Source: Bidens hawaiensis
Taxonomy: Eukaryota > Streptophyta > Magnoliopsida > Asterales > Asteraceae
NCBI GenBank assembly: GCA_021521415.1
Contig: JAIQDT010009215.1
Span: 24,936 to 88,935, forward strand
Length of the DNA: 64,000 bases
Reading direction: 5' to 3'
In this document: positions 23,267 to 35,100 of the stretch, piece by piece
Layout of the letters: the number at the start of each line of letters is the position of its first letter
Numbering within the stretch: the first letter of the stretch is position 1
Program-made: the position numbers and the translations under genes
Notes under the pieces: model-generated
The model's input: only the letters and a program-made list of their open reading frames with translations
What the model was told of the DNA's origin: nothing
Databases searched by the model: none

Positions 23267-26200
23267 TTACGCTTTCGATCTACCTGCAAGACCGCTTTCC
23301 ACTTTCTTCACTTCGAAAATAAGCATTCTCCACATTTTAAGCACAAACATTTCAGCTTCCTCGTCCAAAATAGATTGTAGTCGATCAAGCATTTCGTCTG
23401 CTGTCACGTGTTCTTGAGTGCTTGAAACTATGTAGTCAACAAGCGACATTTCTTCTTCACCTAAAAACTCGGTTATCTTCTTGGAGATCCATGGTCTCAT
23501 TCTTTCATGTAATCCGTTCTGTATAATATCATCAAACAACCATCATGTAAAATGACACATATACAACGTTCGGCTCCTAATAAAAGATCGTGAGCTACTC
23601 GAGTCAGATCGATAAGAAGCTTGAAACGAGTCGAGCCTTATCAAGCCAAAGCTTCAAATAAAGCCCGTTTAGTTATCGAGCCCGAGCTTGAGCCTTGTAT
23701 GAGATCGCTTAAGCTCGTTGAGCCTTAAGAAGCCTCAAAGATTTTTTAAGTTTTAACGTTTTTAGACTTCTCTATGTATTAATTCACTGCACAACCAAGC
23801 TCGAACCAAGATTTGACTCGTTAAAGTTACTGCACACGAGCTCGAACTGAGCTTAGGTTCGTTTAAGGCTTTTCTCAACATATAAAAATATTAAAAAATG
23901 TATATAAATTAATTAATTAATATATAATAATAAACAAGCCAAGCTCTAAAAAAAGAGCTCGAAACGAACTGAGTTCAAGCTCGAGCTCCTGTAAATAAAA
24001 ATGAGCTTGAGCCTAGTCGAACTCAGACTTGGCTCGGCTCATTTACACCCCTCGGCCCTTTTAACAAACGAATTGGGTCAGACACCAACCCATTTAAACT
24101 AGACAAAAAGCAAGAGTAAAGTAAATATACTAACCTTATTATAAACCTCCCAATTTATCGGATACGAGAACAGCTCATCTTTAGTTTTTGGAATGGTGTC
24201 GATTAACTGTTTTGCATCCAGAAGCTTCTTATTATCTGGCGTTTTCACTTTTTCTTTCTCATCTCGAGCCCGATTAGTTTCATGGTCCCGGTCCCGATGG
24301 CCAGATCGATCACGATCATGGGCCCGTCTACTTCGGTCCCTATCCGAATCGGGCTTTTCTCCAACTCGTTTTGCAAATTCAGCAGCTGCAGCCAAATTAG
24401 AAGGTGGGACCGGTGTGGTTTCTCTAACAGCTTGTAATTCTTCTGTTGAATAATCTATTGGAACCAAAGGCCGCATTTTTTTGTCCTTTTGTGCATCTTC
24501 ATCTTCTTCATGGAAAAGTGACGGCACCGTTGTTCTTTTCCCGGACCCCACAAGACCAAACCCTAACTTTTTGGGACCGAGTGTGTTGCTTTGTTTTGTT
24601 TCGGAATCGTCACTGGTCCCGTTTTGGGTAATTTTGTTACCTGTTATGTGAACAGTACATACATAAATAACATTATAAAGTACAATAAAATAAACTACAC
24701 CACCAATTCTATTAAAAAGGTATTTAATTTGTTGGAAGGTAAACCGTATACCCGTGTTGAGGTTCAAATACCATTAAAAATAAAAATAATACATAATTGT
24801 TTGAATAATAAAAATTTTGAAGATTGGCATCTAAATATTAACACTATGGCAACTTTTAACCCGTTTTACCCATGAACTTGAGGTATTGACCCATTTGATA
24901 TAAAATATGACTGAAATCAACCAGTTACTAATTAAAATGAATTAAAACTACCAATACTTACCAATCTCATTTCCATGTTCCATCTCAACATCTGTTGACT
25001 GGTGGTCAACAGCCTTATTTCTGGATTCCAATAAGCTCCCATCAACTAGCATAGCATTTTCAATTCCGTTAGCGGTATTGTTATTACTATTAGCAGATAA
25101 AATCTCTAATGCATGTTTTTGTTGTTCTTTCAGTTTCTCTCGTTCTTCTTCTTCTTTCCTTTTAGCCTCAGCAATTTCTTCCATTTCTTTGATTTTATCC
25201 TCCTGATCCTCTTCTTTCTCCCTTAATCTCCTTTTTCTTTCCTCTCTTTCTTCACCGCTATTTCTATATTTTCTTTTTCTACTATAAGTATCATCATTTT
25301 CTTGATCTATTATCTCATATTTCCTATCTTGTTCTCTATCCTTTTCCCTTTCTCTCTCCTGTTTCCGGGCCCGTTCTTTCTCCTTTTCTCTAATTTCCCA
25401 CTCTTTCAAGCGAGCCCGATATCGACGCTCTTCTTCACGGATTTTGTATTCTCGTTCCCGCTCTCGTTTGGCCCGTTCTTGCTCACGTTCTCTTTCGTAT
25501 CTTTCCAATTCTCGTTCTTTTTCACGGGCCCGTTCTCGCTCTTTTTTACTGTTTCGATCGGGTGAACTTGTTTCAAGCTTCTCGTTTTCATTCGTTGGTT
25601 TTTCTTCATCTTTTTTATCTTCTGCTGCATATGAAAAGAGCAACATCAAATGAAGAAAACAACCAATTGCCACGTATTTACTAGCAGATATATCAAGTTA
25701 AATGACGAGTGTGTTAACAATGATTAAAAGAACATAGTTTAAATGTGTTAGCTAAAATAATAACCTATATGTTTAAACAGAGGATTTAGCAAGTTGTATG
25801 CATTATAACAGATTTTAAGATCCAACATCTAAGCTGTTTGTTTTACCCGTTTGAATTTTAAAAAAAAAACACAAATAAACTGGTCCATTATTAAAAGGAA
25901 TGCGTTGTAAATTTCCCATGTGAAGTCATTACAGAAAGAGTTGAATTGAAACAAAACATTATGATTGTGGGTCAAAACAGGTCAGATTGATTTGACCTGC
26001 AAACACATCTCGTTATTTTCTTCGAACTTTGATATAAACTTATTTTTTTTAACTAGGAGTAAGAGAGCAATACCATTACAATAATAATCTACATGTTCAG
26101 ATAAATTATTTTTAGAGATTTTATGTATTAAAATTTCAATTTGAACTACTTTCAACCCGACAGACTCACTTGACACATTCCTCTTAAGCTAAAACCATGA

Positions 26201-29200
26201 TATGACCTGATTTAGAGTACACCTCAACCTAAATCGACCACTTATTAAGTAAACACGCAGTACTGTGTGTGGAAGAATTACTTACCACTTCTCGCTGCAT
26301 CAGCATCAGAATCACCATCTTTAGACTTTGCAGGGTGATCAGAAGTAGAACTTCCACCAGCATCCGGGGCAATTTGTGGTGGCGGTGGTGGTGGCGGCAA
26401 AGGCTTATTCTTTATCCTCTCTTCTATCATTCCTGAAAGCTTTTCACTGGCTTCTTTATCAGCTTCTTTATCTTCATCAGTCACAAGTCCAAATGAAGCA
26501 TAATCATCAATTTCTTTGTTTGATTCATTGTTATTGTTACTATTATCATCTTCCTTTGATTCATCCACGGAAGTCTTTGGAGATGTGGTTTTTTCCTCTT
26601 TACCAGCTCCTTCAGCATCTGCCGCCTTTGATTTTTTTGAATCCTCTTTTTTCTTCTCAACAAAACGCTTGAGATACTCTTTAGTTGCTTTGTCAAAATT
26701 CAACTGCAAAGTTGAAGCCAAGTAACTTATATAAAGTAATTATCAACTAAAACTTGAAAAATCTATAAGATCCATAAAAAATTACTTGACAAGAGGAATT
26801 AAAAAAAGAAGATTTAACATACCATTAGCTCCTGGCCGTCAATACTTAATTTACTCAGTAGCCGTAAAGCACGTAAAACTCCTTCCACAGATTCAAATTC
26901 ACAAAAACCAAATCCCTTCAAAGCTCCAGTAGTGGGATCCGGAACACGTTTCCAACTTTTAACAGGCCCGCAAAGCTTCAAAATACAGTTAAATGTGTAA
27001 GCACATGAACACTAAAATCTGTTTCCAATTATGAAAAAGGAAAAAATGTATGTGAAGGGTAGTCAAAGTTTCTTACATCAACTCGTTGACCAAAAATCGT
27101 TTATACAAAAAAGGGTACCCAAGTTTTTTAAACGATTTTAGTGTTCGGTTTCCATTTACATGTGTAAGCACATGAACACTAAAATCGTTTATACAAAGTC
27201 CGACTAAAAAGCATGCAGATATATTTTAAAATGACAAAACTACCATATATTCTTACATCGAGTCGTTTACATCAATAAAAGAATATTTTTGTCTTTGCAT
27301 AGTTTTTAAAAACATCTTATCATTTGGCAGAGCCAATAAAGCGGATTGATAATAAATAAAAAAAGAGAGGGAGACAACAAAATTACTTGCAAAAGGGAGA
27401 GCATGAAATCATTGTCCACTGTTGATGCTATCTTGCCAACATAAATCGTGGTCATTGGCTTCTCAGTTTGAGCTATGGCTAAATTTACAGGTGGCCTCAC
27501 AATCGTAGGGATCACCGGGCCTCGCATAAGCATAACTGGAGGGCGCTGTAAAGTTGGAATGACTCCTATTGCTCCAGGTGGTCTTTGAGGATACGCGGGT
27601 CGAAGCATTGGAGGATATGTAGGAGGTGCATAACGGATCATTCCTGCATAAATAAGACAAACAAAACTATGCAAGCTTGTTAGATAAGGTTCAAGAGATT
27701 ATTACTTCTATAAAATGCTTCCATTCAACACACTCAACAAATATATTATAAATCAGACTTGGTAACACAAAATAATAAACAATGTTTACCCAAATACTAC
27801 AAGCAATTAGAGATTGAAGCATAGGCACACCAGCTGAATAGATAACCTGAATAAAAATTATATACAAGAATATGGAACTCATAGATCATGATTATACAAA
27901 GCAGCTTACCTCATGCATGCTGAAAAATAGTGGCCTTGTGTCAACAAGAGACTTCCAAAAGGTCTTGATGACAAGACATTCACATTCTAATTTGTGTTTC
28001 ACAATTTTAAATTTTGAACTATTATAGAACCATCATACACAGTAACAGATGCAAAAAATTGAAACCAAATAGTATAGTTGAAAAGATTGTGATACCTTGG
28101 CATGTAAAGGGCAGAAAGAACTCAGTTGCAAGCATGTTCTGCTGCCGACAAATCACGATTTGAGAACCCATTAAAGGGAAAGTAGACTACAGTATAAACC
28201 TTACTTAACATGAACATTGGCACAATGTTTGCATACCAAAAAAGTTGTCTAACTAAAAATATTTTAGGGTCATTTTGGATAACAGAAAGTAGATTTTTCC
28301 CCTTAAAGTTATTCTAAGTTTCAAAAATAATGAAAAAGCTAGGCAAAATGTTTGCATACCAAAAAAGTTGTGGAAGTAATGATCAGTCTTCAAACCGTTT
28401 TCACCAAGATATCAATCCATAGGACACTGTACCAGAAAACATTTTGTCATCACTACTCCCTAAACATCTCTAAACTCCTCACAATTGCTATTGACCAAAA
28501 ACTTTTCACTGTTATACACACCTACAGACTCATTAATGGCTAAATCTACACATAGGCTGAACAAATTATATGATGTCCTAAAAATGCAATTTTGAATTAC
28601 GTGCCCACTTTGTTTCATAGACAGTTTTTTACAGATACTTATTGTGCAGCAGGATTAACACAAAAGCCTTGGTCAATGGGGTATCCCGGGTTCTAAACCT
28701 GAAGGAGGCGGAATGATTCTTTTGAAGTTTGTTAAGTTGCCAATTTCAGTGCCCTAAGTTTAACAACTTAAATTATGCCCTCAATTTTAACAATTTGGTT
28801 AAATATAACAAGAATAACAAATAACTTTGAGAAAAGAAGGCGTTCCAAAAATATTCCCATCCATGTTTCGATATAAAATTTTGAATAAGTCATTTTCGTT
28901 TCTCTACGCACATCGATTATCATAGTGAGCAAAACAGTATTGGAAAATTCGTAACTAGTCGGCGATTAATAGCTAGTCAGACCAAATCACCAGCCAATAT
29001 CTGGACAATTTCAGGCCAAACTCTGTAAATTCCAGCCAACATTTGTAAATTATTTATAAAAATGTGTGTGTGTAGAACTGAAAATTGCACACAAAATCAT
29101 GTGAATATATATACATACAATCAAACCGAAAATTACATTTACAGATAACTGCAAAATTACATATAAAAATCCCAGCCCAATTAATCGCTAGTCCCCACTC

Positions 29201-29888
29201 CACCGGCCAGCTAACGCCTAGCGAGTTCTACAACACTGAAGCATCAACCAAACTTATTTAATCATTTATTAATTATTATTAAACTAAACTATTTTTAATA
29301 TGTAAAATTTTTAGTTAGTTACAGTATTCTCAAGATGCTAAACCAGACATGTTACACACATCAGCTAACCCGACAACTAATTCCTATAACAATCAGCTAC
29401 ACCGACAATCCGACACACAAACACATCAACTAACTAACATTTTTTCACTTCAAATCCACACACCACCACCACCAACAATTTAATTAATTAACTACACACA
29501 TTCCAAAAACAACACAATAATCAAAACCCAAATAATAGGACCCACCTGGATTATTCATCTGATACCCATTCGGCGGCCCAGGCACTGGCACGGGCGCATA
29601 CATCCTCATCGGCGGCTGCCCAGGCTGCCCGTACATCATTTGCTGACCTGGCGGCTGCACCTGAAACCCAGTGTTCGGAACCGCACCGTATTGCGGCGGC
29701 GGCCGGAACACCGGCGGAGCAAACGACTGAACCTGCGGCAGCTGCGGCGTCTGTGACGGCGGTGGTGGTGGTGGTTGTGGCAAATTGGTGGTAAGGTTAG
29801 GGTTTAGTGGTGGATCTGAATTGGGTGGAATTGGAGTGTCAGAGGATGGGGTTATTGATGTGGATGGTGAGGTTGATGTATTCGCCAT
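23267..29888 (-). CDS. RBM25: RNA-binding protein 25-like splicing factor (complete, 7 exons)
   Basis: Exons, minus strand: 29888-29546, 27643-27387, 26975-26823, 26703-26286, 25624-24962, 24640-24135, 23518-23267. All borders follow GT-AG and keep frame, giving about 863 residues. Domains: Pro/Gln-rich N-terminus (residues 1-175); RRM (RNP2 IYVGKI near 181, RNP1 KGFGFCEF near 220-227, split by intron 2); acidic/Pro linker; a long Arg/Glu/Asp-rich alternating-charge region (about 410-540) and an RD-rich segment (about 700-740); C-terminal PWI domain (RPWISKKITEFLGEEE, last exon). This RRM, RE/RD-rich, PWI order is that of RBM25/Snu71-type nuclear proteins, which act with U1 snRNP in 5' splice-site choice. 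The start is the first ATG of the Pro-rich exon. Intron 1 holds a dispersed repeat and the last intron a CTCGAGCTCG-rich repeat. Confidence 0.93.
23570..24056. repeat. GAGCTCG-rich dispersed repeat in RBM25 last intron
   Basis: The segment is dense in GAGCTCGAGC/AAGCTCG words in both orientations and ends in TTTACACCCCTCGG. Related segments occur at 32487-32880, 33590-33740 and 54192-54655. No clear target duplication was found here. Confidence 0.6.
27094..27141. repeat. Short hairpin in RBM25 intron 2
   Basis: Inverted arms AAAATCGTTT and AAACGATTTT flank a palindromic GGGTACCC core. A related short direct repeat (GTGTAAGCACATGAACACTA) occurs near 26995 and 27162. Confidence 0.5.
28930..29235. 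repeat. Dispersed repeat with TTAATCGCTAGT core
   Basis: About 300 bp in RBM25 intron 1. It contains AATTAATCGCTAGTCCCC and ends CGCCTAGCGAGTTCTACAAC. Same-family copies are at 50475-50812 and 50995-51330, and a copy split by the copia insertion lies at 1662-1716 plus 22685-22860. I cannot assign it to a known transposon class. Confidence 0.7.
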
Positions 29889-32121
29889 CAGAGGTTTGAA
29901 GATTGATTGATTATTATTATTATTATGGTGAATTTGGGGTTTTGATGATGATAAAGATATGAGCCCTAATTTTGATTTGATTTGATTTGATTTGATTTGG
30001 GATGAATGTATGAATAGAATATTAATGAATATTATGAAGGAGTTTGGTTTGGTGAGGTTAATGGAAACAAGTACAAATAAGTTAATAAGTTATGATAACT
30101 AATGTTGGGTTATGGGGGTGGTTGGTTGCTTTTGAGTACAAATAAGTTTTGAGGTGTTTGTTTATAGAAAAAGAACCGTTAATCGAACTAGAGGTGCACA
30201 AACAAGTTTAAAACTCAACATCGGTTTGAGTTAAAGCCGGTTTCGTTTGGTTAACAAAAGTCAAAACCGAATTATGATTGGTTTCGGTTCGTGTTGAAAC
30301 CGATTTCTTACCTTGTTACAGTCGGTTTCAGTTCGGGTTTTGATCGGTTTCGTTTCGGTTCGGTTAACCAGTTTGAAACCAGGTTCGGTTAACTAGTTTG
30401 AAACCATTTTTGGTGGAAAAAATTCCAAACCGGTTTCAAACATGGTTTCAATCGGTTCCAAACCGGTTTCTACATAATCGGTTTGTTTTTCCTCATCAAA
30501 ACCGGTTCCAAACTAGTTAAAACTCGAACCGTAACTGATCGTAACCTGGTCAAGAGCAGGTTTCAACCCGAACCGAAACTGATCATGAACCGATTTTGAC
30601 TTTTGTTGACCAAACCGAGCTGGTTTCAACCCAACCTGGTTTTTTATGTTAAACTGGTTTGTGCAACCCTGGTATTATTAAACAATAAGTGTAAAGCGTT
30701 TAATAAATATGATACAAGTTTTAAAAAAGGCAAATTAAAGGGTTATATTAGTGTCGTAGGCCTCGATTAATTCCTGATTAGCTGCTAGTTCACACTCATC
30801 GACTAATTTTGATTTGAGATGAGTATATGAAAAAGTTTGTTTGGTGAGTTTAATGGAAACAAGTACATAAGTAACAAACATTCAATGTTGGGTTGTGGTA
30901 TGTTGGTTTAAGAGTACGTTTTATGTTTTAGATTAACTTTGAAATCAACTTATTGATTGATTTATTGTTTTTTTAAAAATTCAGTTTGAAAAGTCAGGAT
31001 TTTGGGCTTTGTAAAAACATTTTTTTTTTCCTTTCAAAAAGCTAGAATGTAAATGATTTTTGTGATTGTCAAACACTTTTAACTTTATTGGATTTTTAGA
31101 AAAGCTAATAAGTTGTTTTAAAACTCAATCTCAAACATACTCTAAGTTTTAACATATGAGTCGGTGTGTTTGTTATAAAAGAAATTATAATTATAATATT
31201 ATACATATAAGGGTAAAGTGTGTGATAAATATCATTATCACCGTACTCAGTAAATCACACATATATCAAAGCTATAGCAGGGTAAGATGTAGACAACCTT
31301 ACATCTACCCCGTAGGAATAGAGATGTTGCTTCCGGTAACATCTACGGCTCGATGGTAGTTTTGTATCAAGCTTGGACATAGGACACATAATACTTAACC
31401 ATTGGAACACCGATCGATTGGTGCATGTACCCTTGTCTTTCAGCTATCAACATCACCACATGATACATAATTAACCTTCCATCACTTTTAACGTTATTTT
31501 CACTAATTAGTATAGTGTTTAACGCTATCAAACACTTTTAAAGTGTGAAGTGTTTGCTAAAAATCTCTAAGATCAAAAGAGAACGTAAAACTCACATCAC
31601 CGAGCCCATTAAGACTCACATCACCGCTCTTATCTTCGCTTAAGGCGGCGCTCATGTTTCAACCATTACCCGAGCACATTAAAATTCACATCACCGCTCT
31701 CAATCTCTAAGATCAAATATGGCTTGTTCTTCGTTTCTTTATGACAAGCACGGTAAGGGTCCTTGAAGTTAGAGTTAACACTCAAATATTTTAAAGACTC
31801 TATACTTGTGTACTTATAAATCTATGCAATATATTGATAAACTTTTTCATTTGATACGAATTTACAACGATAGGTTTGTTGTACTAAACTTTAACTAAAC
31901 AACATAAGGGATTTGTCGATTTGACATCGTTTACAAAGACCCATCATTTAAAAAAAGCGTGATCGATAGTCGTTCCTTCGTTCATTTATCAATTTAATAT
32001 TTGTATAAATGCATTCCTTTAGCCTTATCTAATCATTACGAGTTTACCGTTACAAGACACTCGATAATCCAACTTAAAATTTTCAAAATACCGCGAAAGC
32101 ACGATGCACGAGTTCATACCG
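29889..32121. other. Intergenic: RBM25 promoter side to methyltransferase 3' side
   Basis: RBM25 transcription should start shortly upstream of 29888, and a TTTGATTTGA repeat lies at 29970-30000. 30189-30675 is an AACCGGTTT-rich repeat. Around 31276-31330 a GGGTAAG...ACCTTACATCTACCCC segment resembles widespread plant SINE-like or MITE-like tails, but I could not assign it. A short duplicated segment (CACATCACCG) is near 31590-31700. No supported gene. Confidence 0.5.
30189..30675. repeat. AACCGGTTT-rich repeat with hAT-like ends
   Basis: Imperfect inverted ends (TAGAGGTGCACAAAC left, CAGGGTTGCACAAAC as reverse complement right) enclose dozens of AACCGG/GGTTTC words in both orientations. No target duplication is preserved. 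The ends resemble those of the two elements with 8-bp TSDs at 48029 and 52963. Confidence 0.55.
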
Positions 32122-35100
32122 TTACACCAAGGGTTCTACCAAAGTTTGAAACTTTGGAGGGACTTTAAGCAACGGTGCTTGTAAATCACCCAGGTTACCA
32201 AGTTGACCACACACAGCCATTTGGTCATCACCTCTACTCGGTCTCATGAACACAACACAACCACCTTCAGCCAACGTGTTTCTAAACTCGACCATTCTCT
32301 CGTCTGTCGAGAGTTGGAAGTTGGACCCACTATGCGGGTTGAATGTCAAAAGGTTGATTTTACAAGGAATGCCCTTAACAAGATCAGTTATCCTCTTTGC
32401 ATCATCAATGCTGCAAAATATAAGACCAAAAGCAATTGAATAATAAAACACAAACGTGAGCGAAATTACATAGATAACCCTGGAATTAGAGGTGTAAAAG
32501 TAAATGAGACGAGCCACTCTAGACCGACTCGCTAAAAGCTCGAATCAACCTGAGCTTAAATGAGCCCGAGCCAAAAATAAGCTCGCTTATCAAACAAGCT
32601 CGATCCCAAGCTTCATATACTAAGCTCAGTTAGGCTGGCGAGCCTCTTATAAATATGAATGCAGTAATTTTTATCTGATATAATAAGTATATATTACATA
32701 ATAAAAACTATTATACATATAATTATAATGAAAATAACTAAAATATAATATGTTATATATAATTAACAAATATATAAAAACAGCTATATGCATATAGATA
32801 AAAATAACTAAATAATAAACGAGCAGAGCTTGAGCCTGAAAAATTCTTACGAGGCGAGCTCAGCTTGTTTGCACTCCTACACAAACTCGTTTATCATCTG
32901 TCAGACCGGCTGACCGGAAACTTCATTTTTTTATTTCTCACTTGTGTGTCAAATATAATTACAAATGTTTATATCAATTAGTAATCTAATTCTATTTTTA
33001 AAAAAAAAAAATTGATTAAGGAGGTTTTATGCATTATTAAGATTAAAAACATATCGTATTTGGAAAAGCTTATTGAGATAAATGTATATGATAAGAAAGT
33101 AAAGTTTGTTGGTCAAACCTGTCGTTGACTCCAGCAAGCAGCACGTATTCAAACAGGACTTTGTATTTATGTTTTAAGCTGAGTTCTTCACGAAGGGTAT
33201 CAAGAAGTAATGTCAAATTATACTTCCGATTAATGGGCATAATCCAGTTCCTAACCTATAATATAACTGCAGACTGTAAGTCAAATTAGAAACGAATACA
33301 GAACATTACTTTTGACCCATCTGACCCGTTCCCCTTTTAGTTACTTATTTAAGCGCGGCCCGTTTGACATGTTTTGATAAAGGTGGCAGCTTCAACCCAT
33401 TAGCTTATGAACGGGTCAAATAAGAAATGTTTAAAAAGGGAGAACAGGTGAAAGGACTTGAAAATTGCGGATCATAAATACAATAATTAAAAGATTCATA
33501 TTATCGTTCTTATGAAAAACGAACAAAAAGGGGTTAGTGTGCCATGGACCCATTTCTAAAAATGACCCGATACTCAGCCCGCCAACCAAATTTGCCTCTG
33601 CAAACGAGCCGCGCCAGGGAGGGCTTGGGCTCGGCTAGTTTAGAAACTCGTTTATCTTAACAAGCTGAAATGTTGAGCTCAAGCTCGGCTCATCAGAAGC
33701 TTGAGTCAGCTCATTTTTATCTTTAAAATTTTGTATTTTGTACACATGTTGATATGCATAAAAAACCAAAAATAATATTTGTACCCATTAGTAAGTAAAT
33801 GGGTCAACTACGCCAGTGGTAAACATAATAAAAGGTTAGTAATTAAAGGGATAAGGAATATTACCTCATCAGTTGTAGCATTCAAACTAACAGCTAATGC
33901 GCATTTAGACTCGCGAAGGAACTGCTTTATCTGGGGTACAAGCCCACTTGTTGAAGCGGTAACTTTATCTGGGCTGAAATGGAGTCCTTGTTCATCAACC
34001 ATTATATCTGCAGCTTTTATCACATTCTCAATGTTTTGAAGTGGTTCTCCCATTCCCTACAGATAAAATATAAACAAAATAATATTAATACTTCATTCAT
34101 TCTCTATACAGATGACTTGTTCAGATTTGACTTTGACTGTCAAACATACGAATTCTAGTGGCAAAATGGGTTGTTCGGTTAACCGATCAAAATGGTCATT
34201 TTTAGCATGATTCAATATTTGTTGATGTTGGTTGAACCACCAACATATTTGTCCAATTCTGTTTATAGTCAGCTTTTCTACAAAATAAATGTACTAAATA
34301 CAGTTAAAAAAATTATATTATAAAAATAATATCTAATTTGTTTAAATAAATCTATTTAGGAGGTAGAAAACATCAGTATAACACTTTTGGCGGCTTTCAA
34401 ACCGTTTCATCGTGTACTTTAAATTGGCCCGTTACAGTTAAAATGTTACCTAAATCAACCCATATCAAAAAAATGGCTTGAAATTGCCACCTGGCCAAAC
34501 TTTTGATTTTACAGGTGATGCAAACATATTCGAAAATTAATGCTTGCATGAAAAAGTAATATGATTGAAGGAAGGTGAGAGTAAATTACAACTGTTTATA
34601 ACATGTTTATAAATAAGAATGAGTTTATCACTTTTATTTATATATAATAGAATTACTCCATGTGTGATAAGCATGCATACCATGAAAACAACATTTCTGA
34701 TGGAACCGACTTCACTTGTAAACAAACGTCTTGCATAGACTGCTTGTTCTACTATTTCAGCTGCAGTTAGATTTCTCCTCAAACCCATCCTGGAAATAAA
34801 AATTATAAATGTCACGCATTCACACAGACGCATATATAATGTATTTACGTGTAGAATGAGAAGATAAACTTGCCTGCCAGTGAAGCAGAATTGGCAATTC
34901 ATCGCACAGCCGACTTGACTCGAAACACAGACTGTATTCCTGCCTCTATCACCATTAGGAATTATCACCGTCTCTATTACCAATCCATCGTCCAATGTAA
35001 ACAATATCTGCAGCCCCCTGGTATATTATAAGTAATCAGAAGATCCTCAAAAACCATGTTATACAGTAATTCAATGAATAAATGAATAAGTTATGTTTAC

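Noticed and set aside
25302..25653. Plus-strand frames opposite the RBM25 charged exon
   Set aside because: Antisense shadows of Arg/Glu-rich coding sequence on the minus strand.
27900..28900. Extra exon within RBM25 intron 1
   Set aside because: The exon joins on either side are already in frame and complete. The intron shows only short, non-conserved open stretches.
31276..31400. SINE or tRNA-derived repeat
   Set aside because: The GGGTAAG...CTACCCC segment resembles common plant SINE-like tails, but I could not find A/B boxes, a tail or target duplications.
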